Below, piece after piece: positions 34,474-44,391 of a stretch of DNA of 64,000 bases; position 1 is the first letter of the stretch, and each line of letters starts with the position of its first letter. This DNA comes from Metabacillus malikii. GTDB lineage: Bacteria; Bacillota; Bacilli; Bacillales; Bacillaceae. Both the position numbers and the translations under genes were made by a program. The stretch lies in contig NZ_JAUSUD010000014.1 in assembly GCF_030813355.1 (NCBI RefSeq), positions 62,001-126,000 on the forward strand. The letters run 5' to 3'. Under the pieces are notes generated by a model. The model was not told the origin of the DNA. It ran no database searches and saw only the letters and a program-made list of their open reading frames with translations.

Positions 34474-35601
34474 TTAAGCCATATAGACTACGGTCCCGTT
34501 TATCAATGTCATTCGCGGTTTCGCAAAGTAATGAAAAGGGTGATGATTCCATAATACTAAGTCAGCATCCTTTCCAATTTCAATACTTCCGACACAATCA
34601 TCTACCTTTAAGTTTCTTGCTGCAGTAATCGTGATTGCTTCAAGTGCTTTTTGTTCATCGAAGCCTTCACGTACGGCGATAGAGGCACAAACATTCAAAT
34701 ATTGAATAGGGGTATACGGATGGTCAGTTGTAATCGAGACATCTACTCCAGCATCTGAAAGTGCTTTGTAAGTCGCCCAACTTTTATTTTTTAATTCAAT
34801 TTTTGATCTTCTTGTTAAGGTAGGACCAACACAAACTTGTGCGTTTTTACCGATGAACTCTTCTGCGATTAGATGACCTTCTGTACAATGTTCAATCCGG
34901 TAATCTAAGTTAAATTCTTCGGCAAACCGCATCGCACTTAATATATCATCAGCACGGTGTGCATGAATTCTAACAGGTATTTCACGATTTAATGCCATTT
35001 TTATTGGAGTAATTCGCATATTGTTCGGCAAATTGCTATAAGTTGCTTCGTAAAAGGCTTCGCGGAGCATTCCCATTATTCCCATTCGAGTAATCGATTC
35101 TTTATTCCCATGGCTATGCATTCGCTTTGGATTTTCACCAAGAGCGATTTTTAACCCGGCAATTTCTTTAAGCAGCATATTTTTCACATTCTTACCAAAG
35201 GTTTTAATGACGGAAGTTGTTCCCCCGATGACATTTGCACTGCCAGGCATAATGTGTGCGGTAGTAATCCCGTATTTTATTGCATCTGTAAACGCAGGAT
35301 CTAGTGGATGGACACCGTCAATTGCTCGGATATGCGGGGTAAGGGGTTCGATTGTTTCATTTGCATCGTTTCCAGCCCAGCCAGTGCCTTCATCATATAA
35401 ACCTATATGGGTATGAACGTCAATAAATCCAGGGAAAAGCAGTGAATCCTTACAAGAAATTACCTCCATATCACGAGTAATGTCGATGTTCTTCTCAATT
35501 GCTGCTATTTTTCCATGATCGACAAGAACATCAACTTCATATAACACCTTTGATGTCACAGGGTACACAGTTGCTTGCTTTAACAGGATTTTTTGATTCA
35601 T
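34474..35601 (-). CDS. amidohydrolase family protein (imidazolonepropionase/dihydroorotase-like)
   Basis: 375 residues. The composite domain forms at both ends: an N-terminal beta part ending LLFPGFIDVHTHIG with the HxH metal motif, and a C-terminal GSIEIGKDADLVLWNHHPF. Further metal ligands fit HAHRADD, IEHCTEGH and TTDHPYTP. It hydrolyses an amide or similar bond of an unknown cyclic or small substrate in the cytosol. It follows yfhF by 11 bases in the same direction, so the two are co-transcribed. Confidence 0.86.
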   Translation of the reverse strand: MNQKILLKQATVYPVTSKVLYEVDVLVDHGKIAAIEKNIDITRDMEVISCKDSLLFPGFIDVHTHIGLYDEGTGWAGNDANETIEPLTPHIRAIDGVHPLDPAFTDAIKYGITTAHIMPGSANVIGGTTSVIKTFGKNVKNMLLKEIAGLKIALGENPKRMHSHGNKESITRMGIMGMLREAFYEATYSNLPNNMRITPIKMALNREIPVRIHAHRADDILSAMRFAEEFNLDYRIEHCTEGHLIAEEFIGKNAQVCVGPTLTRRSKIELKNKSWATYKALSDAGVDVSITTDHPYTPIQYLNVCASIAVREGFDEQKALEAITITAARNLKVDDCVGSIEIGKDADLVLWNHHPFHYFAKPRMTLINGTVVYMA

Positions 35602-35612
35602 TTACGTCGCTC

Positions 35613-36512
35613 CTATGTATGAAGTAAATTTGTTAATGCACTGCGGAGTGTAGGATATTTATATTGAAAATCCATATCGAGTGCCTTTTGTGGTTGAACC
35701 TTTTGGCCTTCTAAAATTAAGATGCTCATTTCTCCTAATACGATTTTCAACAAAAATGTTGGTGCAGGCAGTAAAAAAGGCCGATGAGCTATTGATGCGA
35801 TTTGCTTGCCAAAGTCCTTCATTTTCACTTGTTCAGGTGCGGTGAAATTAACTGGACCTTCTATTGAAGGAGTGTTTATGATAAAGTCGAAAAGTCGAAC
35901 GACATCATCGATATGAATCCACGATACCCACTGCTCACCAGTTCCTAAATTTCCGCCAGCGTACCATTTAAACGGTAAAACCATTTTCGGTAGTGCACCT
36001 TCATCTCCTAATACGATTCCAAAGCGAGCAAACACATTACGAATAGGTAACTGATTAAATTTAGCTGCTGATTGCTCCCAAGCTTTAACGGTATTAGCTA
36101 AAAAGTCATTGCCATAGCTAGTTGTTGCTTCTGAAAATGTGTCAGTTAACGAGGTGCCATAAATCCCTATCGCACTAGCATTAATATACAAGCTAGGTTT
36201 GATAGGTAATGACTTGATAATTGCATAAATTTTATCTGTCGTCTGAATTCTACTATCACGTATTTCTTGTTTGCTTTTTTTCGTCCAACGGTCATTAATC
36301 GACTTACCTGCAAGGTTAATAAAAACGTCACAGCCATTCAATTTGTTTACGAGAGATGCAGTAGGCTCATCTATATTGATGTACGTTAGGTTTTTTTCTT
36401 CGGATGTTTTTTCGCTTCGTGTTAAAATGATTATATTATGGTTTTTTTCTAGATAGAATCTTGTTAAGCTTTTACCAATAAAACCTGTACCGCCACAAAT
36501 AACGATATTCAT
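35613..36512 (-). CDS. yfhF: TIGR01777-family NAD-dependent epimerase-like protein YfhF
   Basis: 299 residues. Rossmann GGTGFIGKSL at the N-terminus, then NLAGKSINDRW and INASAIGIYGTS, the characteristic SDR signature of the TIGR01777 family (YfhF; sometimes called SulA-like), and the C-terminal VKMKDFGKQIASIAHRPF segment. Substrate unknown. AGGAGATGG precedes the ATG; divergent from recX, as in B. subtilis. Confidence 0.92.
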   Translation of the reverse strand: MNIVICGGTGFIGKSLTRFYLEKNHNIIILTRSEKTSEEKNLTYINIDEPTASLVNKLNGCDVFINLAGKSINDRWTKKSKQEIRDSRIQTTDKIYAIIKSLPIKPSLYINASAIGIYGTSLTDTFSEATTSYGNDFLANTVKAWEQSAAKFNQLPIRNVFARFGIVLGDEGALPKMVLPFKWYAGGNLGTGEQWVSWIHIDDVVRLFDFIINTPSIEGPVNFTAPEQVKMKDFGKQIASIAHRPFLLPAPTFLLKIVLGEMSILILEGQKVQPQKALDMDFQYKYPTLRSALTNLLHT

Positions 36513-36611
36513 TTATCCATCTCCTAAATGGTAGAGTTACTATATATATACCCGATTCGTTCGGCGTTTCCTTTATTAAACGTTCTGTAATATAAAAAAG
36601 TAGGTGTGATA

Positions 36612-37439
36612 ATGGCAGTTATTACGAAAATTACAACCCAAAAACATAGTGATGATAGATTGAATATTTTTTTAGACGACGGTAGCGGAGAGAAGTATGC
36701 CTTTAGTGTCGACCAGGATGTATTCATACGGTTTAATCTACAAAAGGGAAAAGAACTAGATGAGTTCGATATTCATGAAATTCAATTTGGCGATGAAATC
36801 AAAAAGGCGTATAACTCGTCGCTAGAATATCTAAGTTATCGTATGCGATCAGTTAAAGAAGTAGAAGATCACCTGCGAAAAAAGGAATACCAAGAAGAAA
36901 TTATCCAAGATGTCATGAGTAAGCTTAAGGAAAATAAGTATGTAGATGATTTAGCATTTGCGATTGCATATGTACGTACGCAATGGCAAACAAACGGAAA
37001 AGGACCGGTTGTCATCAGGCGTGAACTAGCGGAAAAAGGAGTAAACGAACAATTTATTCAAGAAGTATTGAGTGCATATCGGCAAGATGAACAAGTTGAA
37101 GTAGCTGTAACACATGCAGAAAAGCTTTTGAAAAAGAATCATAAAATCTCGACAACTCTCCTTAAGAACAAGGTTGAGCAGCATTTACTCCGTAAAGGCT
37201 TCGCTTATCAAATCATTTCAATCGTGTTAGAAGATGTTCAATTTGAACAAGAAGATTCGGTTGAAATGGACAACTTAAGAAGACAAGCTGAAAAAGCAAA
37301 ACGTAAATATGAGAAAGAAGAGCCTTATCTATATCGACAGAAAATGAAACAATTTTTATACCGCAAAGGTTTTTCAATAGAAATGATTGAGAACTATTTA
37401 AATGAGGACAATAGTGAAGGGGATTATTTCGATGCATAA
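36612..37439 (+). CDS. recX: recombination regulator RecX
   Basis: 275 residues, the long Bacillus form with extra tandem three-helix repeats. The core is recognised by LEYLSYRMRSVKEVEDHLRKKEY, YVDDLAFAIAYVRTQ and GPVVIRRELAEKGV. It binds RecA filaments and modulates recombination and DNA repair. TAGGTG at 36601-36606 fits ATG 36612; the GTG at 36606 is in that site. The yfhH start overlaps its end by 8 bases. Confidence 0.93.
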   Translation: MAVITKITTQKHSDDRLNIFLDDGSGEKYAFSVDQDVFIRFNLQKGKELDEFDIHEIQFGDEIKKAYNSSLEYLSYRMRSVKEVEDHLRKKEYQEEIIQDVMSKLKENKYVDDLAFAIAYVRTQWQTNGKGPVVIRRELAEKGVNEQFIQEVLSAYRQDEQVEVAVTHAEKLLKKNHKISTTLLKNKVEQHLLRKGFAYQIISIVLEDVQFEQEDSVEMDNLRRQAEKAKRKYEKEEPYLYRQKMKQFLYRKGFSIEMIENYLNEDNSEGDYFDA

Positions 37440-37749
37440 CAAACGATATAGTGAAATGTCAGAATATGAATTAACAAGTGAAATCGGTCAACTAAAAGAA
37501 AAAGCTAGAAAAGCGGAGCAGCTTGGGATCATTAATGAATTTGCTGTATTGGAAAGAAAAATTACGATGGCAAAATCGTATTTACTGAATCCTGCCAATT
37601 ACAAACCTGGGGATATATATGAAATTGAAGGTGATCCAGGTGAGAAATTTAAAATTAGTTATATGAATGGAATATTTGCTTGGGGTCATCGCACTTCTTC
37701 CCCAAATGTTGAAGAAGCGTTACCGATTGCGATGTTAATTGAGCAATAA
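37432..37749 (+). CDS. yfhH: YfhH family protein
   Basis: 105 residues. MHNKRYSEMSEYELTSEI, the KARKAEQLGIINEFAVLERKITMAKSYLL segment and FAWGHRTSSP correspond closely to B. subtilis YfhH (DUF1811). GAAGGGGA fits ATG 37432, overlapping recX. Function unknown. Confidence 0.93.
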   Translation: MHNKRYSEMSEYELTSEIGQLKEKARKAEQLGIINEFAVLERKITMAKSYLLNPANYKPGDIYEIEGDPGEKFKISYMNGIFAWGHRTSSPNVEEALPIAMLIEQ

Positions 37750-37794
37750 AATGAACAAAAATGAACAGGGGAATAGAATCCCCCGTAAGGTTAT

Positions 37795-37959
37795 TTATGA
37801 GTAAGGCTTGTCACGTTTTCCGGAAGCTCTCATTCGTTCTTGAGGGTGTGTATTAATGGAATCATCAGCACGTTTTGAAGCATATTCAGTCTTTGCTCTA
37901 GGTTCCCCTTCAAGTTTATTATCATTTTGATACGGAAATCCAGTCTCTTTATTACGCAT
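37795..37959 (-). CDS. sspK: small acid-soluble spore protein K
   Basis: 54 residues starting [22 protein letters not shown] and ending with the conserved [12 protein letters not shown] stretch of SspK. ATG 37959 has GAGGGG 5 bases upstream; the longer frame from 37992 lacks a ribosome binding site. A minor SASP expected to be made in the forespore and packed in the spore core. Confidence 0.95.
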   Translation of the reverse strand: MRNKETGFPYQNDNKLEGEPRAKTEYASKRADDSINTHPQERMRASGKRDKPYS

Positions 37960-38047
37960 GGTAACCCCTCCAAATGCGAATTCATACTTCAATAATGAAG
38001 CGCAACCTTAGTATAAGACGTACAGAAAAAATTATGAGGTGAGAATA

Positions 38048-38314
38048 ATGGAAATGTATTTTGAACGGTTAACGAATGAATTATTAAGCAAAAACAACAC
38101 ATTATCATATGCTCAAGCAAGAACATGGATTGAATTATTATGGGAAGATTTTGAATCAACACAAGCGAAAACAGGAAGAGAATACCAGGGGAAACAAGTA
38201 ACAGAACAAGTAGTCAGACAGCTTATTACGAATTATGGGGAAAGGCTTCATGAATTTATTGCGACGAACCCAAAGTACAGTCATTTGTTAAAAGACGACT
38301 ATTTGAAGCATTAA
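38048..38314 (+). CDS. yfhJ: WVELL-family protein YfhJ
   Basis: 88 residues. The ARTWIELLWEDFESTQAK segment is the WVELL motif of YfhJ, here with Ile for Val. TGAGGTGAG at 38035-38043 precedes ATG 38048. Function unknown. Its stop lies inside a 24-bp sequence repeated at 29.1 kb. Confidence 0.9.
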   Translation: MEMYFERLTNELLSKNNTLSYAQARTWIELLWEDFESTQAKTGREYQGKQVTEQVVRQLITNYGERLHEFIATNPKYSHLLKDDYLKH

Positions 38315-38334
38315 TTAAACGTTTGTTTAAATGA
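38311..38334 (+). repeat. 24-bp operator-like sequence, second copy
   Basis: Exact reverse complement of 29105-29128, containing the inverted repeat TTAAAC-GTTTG-TTTAA; it begins in the yfhJ stop codon. Confidence 0.6.
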
Positions 38335-38400
38335 GTTAGCTAAAGGAAATCAGTGTGAAAATTGAAAAAAGGGTGATTTAGGAGATTTAGACTTCTTTCC

Positions 38401-38781
38401 AAAGACTATTTTCGTAAACATTGTTGCTTTTACTGAGTTGTCGTTTGAGGTTTGTCTCCGCTACAGTACTCAGCAATAGCGGGGTGGGTGGTGAGCCTCA
38501 TAGCTCCTTGCGGCACGAACAAGCAAACTTCAGGTCATCTCCCTATGATAAGTCATCATCGATTCGCTATACGGCTCATCGTGATTCCTTTGGTCTTAGT
38601 CGATGCCCCTCCAGTTTGTACGTCGATGGGCAAGCCGCCTACGCTTTTCGTTCTCCTCAGCGTAAACGCCTGCTCACGTCTCACCTCTCCCACGCATCCC
38701 GCAGGAGTCTCGCACTTTCGCTCCAACAAACCCATAAAAAAGGTTATTGCAAAAAGCCACTATCTTTTAGAGAAGAGCCTC
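38401..38781 (-). repeat. MITE-like dispersed repeat, copy 2
   Basis: Same element as at 6.6-7.0 kb, in reverse orientation, with the 286-bp GC-rich core at 38448-38733 and both terminal regions (AAAGACTATTTTCGTAAACATTG at the left; AGAGGCTCTTCTCTAAAAG in complement at the right). No transposase. Confidence 0.8.
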
Positions 38782-38814
38782 TAAAGTACTATTAAGTTTA
38801 AGCAGTTTAAATTT

Positions 38815-39795
38815 CTACTCAGGGATAAGCTCCAGCTTTTTGCGGAGCTTTTCTTCACTGAATATCCATCCTGTGTAGGAACTAACGATATTCAAATCGG
38901 TGTCGAGTTGGACAATTGCGACAAATGGGTAATAATTTTTACTACGGTAACGTAAATCAATGAATCGAACTTCATAATGGTCGGTGAACTCTTCAACCTC
39001 CCAGCGATACACAGGTGAAAATGATAAAAATGCGGAAATGTTTGCATCTTTTTCTGCTGCTCTTATAATATCTGTTTGTGGAACAGGAACACGTTCAAAT
39101 TCATCTAAAAAATTAATTTTCCCATGGACTGCTCGTGCAACATAAAACTTTGACTTCGTTGTTACAGCAATATGCCATTGCCGAAATCTCATAGTTGGTG
39201 AGATAATGACTTGTTCTATATCTGGAATCTTCTGATGAAGACATTGGATAATACGTCTCTGCATGATAAAGCGAATGATATAATAGGTGATTAGCACAGC
39301 ATAAACAGTTAAGAATGTGTAGCCGGGATGAGCACCTAGTAACCAAATGATAATCCCAATAACGTGGACGGTAAAAATAAACGGGTCAAAAGTATTTATC
39401 ATACCTAAAGCTACCCACTTCTTTGAAAAGGGGCGCAGCGCTTGTGTTCCATAAGCATTAAAAATATCAACAAATACATGGAGGCTAATCGCTAATAAAG
39501 TCCAAAGCCATAAATGAAGCAAGTTACTCTCTGGGAAAAATAACATTCCGAGTCCAGTAATTAATATCGACCATATAAAAATTGCAGGAATAGAATGAGT
39601 AATACCGCGATGATTGCGAATATACCTAGCGTTGTTGCTAAGCTTTAATATCGTATCAAGGTCCGGGGCTTGTGAACCGATAACTGTACCGAGCATAACT
39701 GCGTGTGCGGTTGGATTATTCATCCCAACTGCAGGGTCTAATGTTGCTAAACCACCTAATGCAATTCCCATGACAATATGTGTACCAGTATCCAA
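38815..39795 (-). CDS. yfhP: YfhP-type membrane-bound metal-dependent hydrolase
   Basis: 326 residues. An LexA-binding/YdjM-like (DUF457) membrane domain covers about 1-185: MDTGTHIVMGIALGG and GSQAPDLDTI, then RNHRGITHS and LHVFVDIFNAYGTQ carry conserved His/Asp pairs, with four to five membrane helices. A soluble C-terminal domain of about 140 residues follows. Directly upstream of, and divergent from, mutY as in B. subtilis. Confidence 0.9.
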   Translation of the reverse strand: MDTGTHIVMGIALGGLATLDPAVGMNNPTAHAVMLGTVIGSQAPDLDTILKLSNNARYIRNHRGITHSIPAIFIWSILITGLGMLFFPESNLLHLWLWTLLAISLHVFVDIFNAYGTQALRPFSKKWVALGMINTFDPFIFTVHVIGIIIWLLGAHPGYTFLTVYAVLITYYIIRFIMQRRIIQCLHQKIPDIEQVIISPTMRFRQWHIAVTTKSKFYVARAVHGKINFLDEFERVPVPQTDIIRAAEKDANISAFLSFSPVYRWEVEEFTDHYEVRFIDLRYRSKNYYPFVAIVQLDTDLNIVSSYTGWIFSEEKLRKKLELIPE

Positions 39796-39974
39796 AAATG
39801 TAACCTCCTAGTTTTACTCGAAGGGAGTAGAGAGATTCAGGTTGAATATATTCATCTGAATATATATGTACTCATCTTGTCCTTTGTGAGTACCTCTTAT
39901 TAAACTTAACAAAATAGTAAAAAACAATTCATTTTACCTTTACAATCCATAAAACATCATTAAAGGGGAAAACA

Positions 39975-41078
39975 ATGACAAACATTCATGAAAAGCTTTA
40001 TGATTTTCCGATCGCGGATTTTCAATCAGACTTAATTGACTGGTTTTTACGAGAAAAAAGAGATTTGCCATGGAGGAAGGATCAAGACCCATATAAAGTA
40101 TGGGTATCTGAAATTATGCTCCAGCAAACGCGAGTTGATACTGTTATTCCTTATTTTAACGCATTTATTGCAAAATTTCCTTCAATAGAGTCTTTAGCAG
40201 AAGCAAATGAGGAAGAAGTTTTAAAAGCTTGGGAAGGATTAGGATATTATTCTCGAGTTCGTAATTTGCAAACGGCTGTTAAAGAAGTAAAGGAAAGCTA
40301 TGGGGGAATCGTGCCTAATACGCCAGAAGAGTTAGGAAAGTTAAAAGGGGTTGGACCTTACACGAAAGGGGCGATATTAAGTATTGCCTACAACATACCT
40401 GAACCAGCAGTTGACGGAAATGTTATGCGAGTATTATCAAGAATTTTATCAATCTGGGAAGACATTGCGAAGCCAAAGTCTCGGAAGTTATTCGAAACAG
40501 CTATATATGAATTAATTAGTAAAGAGGACCCATCTTCTTTCAATCAAGCGTTAATGGAGCTCGGCGCATTAATTTGTACACCGACTTCACCGTCATGTTT
40601 ATTATGTCCGGTTAGAGAGCATTGCGCGGCATTTAGTGAAGGCGTTCAACAAGAGCTGCCTATTAAAAGTAAAAAGAAGAAGCCAAAGCCTTTACAAATG
40701 GCTGCAGCGGTACTATACGATGAGAACGGGAACTACTATATTCATAAACGACCAGCAACAGGCTTACTAGCTAACCTTTGGGAACATCCAAACACAGAAG
40801 TAAACCGTTCGTATGATAAAAACTATCGCGAACAGCTTAGTGACTATATAAAAGATGAATTTGGGATCGAGATAGAACTAACTGACTTAAAGGGAACAGT
40901 AGAGCACGTCTTTTCACACCTAATATGGACAATCTCAATCTACTTCGGCAAAGTCAAACAAACACCGAATGAAAAACTTATCAAAGTAACAAAACAGCAA
41001 CTCGAACAACACGCCTTCCCAGTCTCCCACCAAAAAATCACAAAATTGTACAACGGGGACAGTCCCCCACTGCTTTAA
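39975..41078 (+). CDS. mutY: A/G-specific adenine glycosylase MutY
   Basis: 367 residues. Catalytic glutamate in [10 protein letters not shown], helix-hairpin-helix [12 protein letters not shown] with catalytic aspartate in [10 protein letters not shown], the 4Fe-4S ligands C-x6-C-x2-C-x5-C in [17 protein letters not shown], and a C-terminal NUDIX-like domain (about 235-360) that reads 8-oxoG. It removes adenine mispaired with 8-oxoguanine. AAAGGGGAA precedes the ATG. The last residues (GDSPPLL) are encoded by a 42-bp palindrome that also contains the stop codon. Confidence 0.95.
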   Translation: MTNIHEKLYDFPIADFQSDLIDWFLREKRDLPWRKDQDPYKVWVSEIMLQQTRVDTVIPYFNAFIAKFPSIESLAEANEEEVLKAWEGLGYYSRVRNLQTAVKEVKESYGGIVPNTPEELGKLKGVGPYTKGAILSIAYNIPEPAVDGNVMRVLSRILSIWEDIAKPKSRKLFETAIYELISKEDPSSFNQALMELGALICTPTSPSCLLCPVREHCAAFSEGVQQELPIKSKKKKPKPLQMAAAVLYDENGNYYIHKRPATGLLANLWEHPNTEVNRSYDKNYREQLSDYIKDEFGIEIELTDLKGTVEHVFSHLIWTISIYFGKVKQTPNEKLIKVTKQQLEQHAFPVSHQKITKLYNGDSPPLL

Positions 41079-41097
41079 AGCAGTGGGGGACTGTCCC
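41056..41097. repeat. perfect 42-bp palindrome containing the mutY stop codon
   Basis: Two 21-base arms (GGGACAGTCCCCCACTGCTTT and complement) meet with no loop at 41076/41077; the TAA at 41076-41078 spans the centre. It lies between convergent mutY and yfhS, is followed by TCTTT, and can act as a two-way terminator. It looks like a mobile palindromic unit rather than native coding sequence. Confidence 0.85.
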
Positions 41098-41100
41098 TCT

Positions 41101-41325
41101 TTAATCATATTGAGCCTTAGTCCCCTGTGTATACGTTGCTTCACCGCGGTTCAACCCACCACGAGATGTAATTTCTTCGACAATTTCACGATGAATCGTT
41201 TGCCCTTCTGCATTTAAATATGGGACGACTTGCTGCAAGGAATGATGAAAAAAGGCAAGTTCAGAATCCTCCCATTCACTTTTCGGCATCATTTGCAGTT
41301 CTGTCATATCACGACCTACATACAT
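41101..41325 (-). CDS. yfhS: YfhS family protein
   Basis: 74 residues: MYVGRDMTELQMMPKSEWEDSELAFFHHSLQQ, then GLNRGEATYTQGTKAQYD. Length and position between mutY and fabL match B. subtilis yfhS, a small sporulation-associated gene. AAGGAGG precedes the ATG. Confidence 0.75.
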   Translation of the reverse strand: MYVGRDMTELQMMPKSEWEDSELAFFHHSLQQVVPYLNAEGQTIHREIVEEITSRGGLNRGEATYTQGTKAQYD

Positions 41326-41505
41326 CAGTAACCCTCCTTTTAGAAATACAATGATTCTCTTTCTTCTATTTAATGGTGCAAACTTGCAATATATTCAAGT
41401 GGAATTAATTAGTACAAACATGTTCCACACAACCCGATAAGTACACTCTATACCCCCAAAAAAACGATAGTGTCAACAAATGCTAAAAATACCTCTCACG
41501 CTTAA

Positions 41506-42345
<840 letters not shown>

Positions 42346-42468
42346 CCTTAAAACTTTAAACGATTGGACATCTTATCCAAAGATAAGTAGTATGAAGAAT
42401 CAACAACACCGGTATTGAAAATCACCTAAATAAAAAATTATAAAAATTTTTAATAAATCTTGGATAGA

Positions 42469-42511
42469 AATATCACCTCCGGGACAATCTATATTTCGTG
42501 GAGGTGATATT
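42469..42511 (+). promoter_or_regulatory. hairpin sequestering the sspE ribosome binding site
   Basis: AATATCACCTCC (42469-42480) is perfectly complementary to GGAGGTGATATT (42500-42511), a 12-bp stem with a 19-base loop. The right arm contains the whole Shine-Dalgarno sequence of sspE. Confidence 0.75.
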
Positions 42512-42514
42512 AAA

Positions 42515-42703
42515 ATGGCACAAAACAACCGTGGTAAAACAAGCACTGGTACAAACATTCAAAACGTAAGACAACAAAACGCTCAATCTGCACAAGGTTC
42601 ACAAGCAGGCCAATTCGGTACTGAATTTGCTAGTGAAACGAATGCACAAGAGGTTAGAAGACAAAACCAACAAGCTGAACAAAACAAAAGCCAAAACTCT
42701 TAA
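42515..42703 (+). CDS. sspE: gamma-type small acid-soluble spore protein SspE
   Basis: 62 residues, rich in Gln, Asn, Ala and Ser, with two imperfect repeats containing the germination-protease-type sequence FGTEFASETNAQEVRRQNQQ. It serves as amino acid store in the spore core. The position between fabL and ygaB is as in B. subtilis. Its ribosome binding site lies in a strong hairpin. Confidence 0.95.
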   Translation: MAQNNRGKTSTGTNIQNVRQQNAQSAQGSQAGQFGTEFASETNAQEVRRQNQQAEQNKSQNS

Positions 42704-42732
42704 TTAAAGAATCATTCTTTAATTAAGTGATG

Positions 42733-42770
42733 AAAGACACCTCTCTAATCCGTGGAGAGGTGTCTTTTTA
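42733..42770 (+). terminator. sspE terminator
   Basis: Thirteen-bp stem AAAGACACCTCTC / GAGAGGTGTCTTT with T tail. Confidence 0.9.
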
Positions 42771-42951
42771 TTTGCTCAATCGATGAGTGAGAACATAATC
42801 TAATCAAACTAAGTATCATCGAAACATATAAATTATACTAAACGACAAAACTTCCTTTCCCTCTACATAAGTAGTCAAAGGATTAAAAGAATGGATGGAG
42901 AAATAAAGTAAAGCGAGACAAATTTTCTCTTAGGCTGAAAGGAGAGGAACG

Positions 42952-43206
42952 ATGAACTTTGAGCAGCTTGTTGGTGAACAATTAAAAACGATGGATAAAT
43001 TGCTGTACTTACAATCTGAAATCGAGCGGTGTCAAACGATAAAAAATGAATTAGACGAGTTGCAAGATATCGCAAAGGTACGTTCAATACAGGAAGAAAT
43101 TACACAAAAAAAGATTGAATTATCACATATACAAAAAATGTTTGAGGAGCAGACGGAAGAAGTGATCCGCTCATATGAAAAGCAAAAATTTGAAACCGTA
43201 TCGTAA
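42952..43206 (+). CDS. ygaB: YgaB family coiled-coil protein
   Basis: 84 residues, almost wholly coiled coil (QLVGEQLKTMDKLLYLQSEIERCQ...). Position after sspE and before ntdP identifies YgaB. AAAGGAGAGG precedes the ATG. Function unknown. Confidence 0.88.
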   Translation: MNFEQLVGEQLKTMDKLLYLQSEIERCQTIKNELDELQDIAKVRSIQEEITQKKIELSHIQKMFEEQTEEVIRSYEKQKFETVS

Positions 43207-43539
43207 CGCACTAGGGTCATTTCGCAAAGGAAATGGCTCTTTTATTTTCTTTTTTTACATACAAACGTTATAATAGTAAGAAGTATATAATGAGATGAAT
43301 TTTAGATAGGTATTACATTTTAAATTTTTTCAGGCTTTTTTCGTGGATTTGAGTATATATTTATGGGTTGATTACACGATAGGAGGTACATTACCACCTC
43401 GCAACTTTGTAAAATACTACGAAAACGACCTATTATAAAAACCTTTTTAACAAGAGAGTGGAACAAGTCACTCTGCGGTTAGAAAAAAGACTACATCAGC
43501 ATAAGAAAAGAATCGAAAAATCGAAAGAAGGGGAGAAAA
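43207..43539. other. ygaB-ntdP intergenic region
   Basis: A 40-codon frame from GTG 43461 (rich in Lys/Arg, overlapping the ntdP start) is visible but has no good ribosome binding site, so I do not call it. AGGAGGT at 43381-43387 has no start codon at a usable distance. Confidence 0.4.
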
Positions 43540-44070
43540 TTGGGCATTCCCAGGGAAGGAGACAAAATCCAAATTCATAGTTATAAGCATAATGGATATA
43601 TACACAGAGTCTGGGATGAATCAACTGTATTAAAAGGATCACAACATTGTATAATCGGTGGAAATGACCGTACAGTTGTTACAGAATCTGACGGGAGAAC
43701 TTGGATAACGAGAGAGCCGGCAATTTGTTATTTTCATGCTAGACATTGGTTTAATATTATTGGCATGCTACGTGAAGATGGAGTGTACTATTATTGCAAT
43801 ATTAGCTCACCATTTGTTTGGGACGATGAAGCATTAAAATATATTGACTATGACCTAGATGTTAAAGTGTACCCTGATATGACTTATACGATATTGGATG
43901 AAGATGAGTACGAACAGCACAGTAAGGAAATGAATTATCCGGAAGTCATCGACTTAATTTTAAAAAATAATTTAGAGACGTTAATTCGCTGGATACGGCA
44001 GAAAAAAGGTCCGTTTGCACCGGAATTTATTGATGAATGGTATGAAAGATACTTAACATATGTAAGATAA
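43540..44070 (+). CDS. ntdP: nucleoside tri-/diphosphate phosphatase NtdP (YgaC, DUF402)
   Basis: 176 residues of the DUF402 barrel: [24 protein letters not shown], then [17 protein letters not shown] and [28 protein letters not shown], which carry the conserved acidic residues for divalent metal. It hydrolyses nucleoside di- and triphosphates. TTG start with AAGGGGA upstream. Same place as B. subtilis ygaC. Confidence 0.9.
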   Translation: MGIPREGDKIQIHSYKHNGYIHRVWDESTVLKGSQHCIIGGNDRTVVTESDGRTWITREPAICYFHARHWFNIIGMLREDGVYYYCNISSPFVWDDEALKYIDYDLDVKVYPDMTYTILDEDEYEQHSKEMNYPEVIDLILKNNLETLIRWIRQKKGPFAPEFIDEWYERYLTYVR

Positions 44071-44081
44071 TAGAGAAATGC

Positions 44082-44145
44082 AAGGGGTGACACACTTACT
44101 CCATCAATGATAAAGCAAATTGATGGAAAGGGTCAGCCTTTTTTA
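44082..44145 (+). terminator. ntdP terminator
   Basis: Nested hairpins: outer AAGGgGTGAC with GTCAgCCTT, inner CCATCAA with TTGATGG, followed by T6. Confidence 0.75.
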
Positions 44146-44265
44146 CTTAAACCGATCATATGCAAAAGACCATGTGTGAAATTCAACTTGAAACAACGAC
44201 CGCATCAAATATGTACTTGCTTAGGAAATGAAAATCTTGAAATGTAGATAAACGCTTCGACATCC

Positions 44266-44364
44266 AGCTCTAGTGCCTAGCCACAAATGATCGAGGACGT
44301 TCTTTGTCTTCGATTCATTTGCGTACTTATTTGCCCGAGGCTGATCAAGGCGCCCTGAGCTTTT
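44266..44364 (+). repeat. Bacillus-type interspersed repeat, copy B (degenerate)
   Basis: Starts TCCAGCTCTAGTGCCTAGCC and ends GGCTGATCAAGGCGCCCTGAGCTTTT; a diverged copy of the family at 14.4 kb, directly upstream of ygaD. Confidence 0.65.
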
Positions 44365-44391
44365 GTACTGCAACAGAAACGAGGGATTTAT

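Noticed and set aside
43461-43583. Small basic upstream frame overlapping the ntdP start
   Set aside because: No ribosome binding site at the GTG, and the overlap with ntdP is out of frame.
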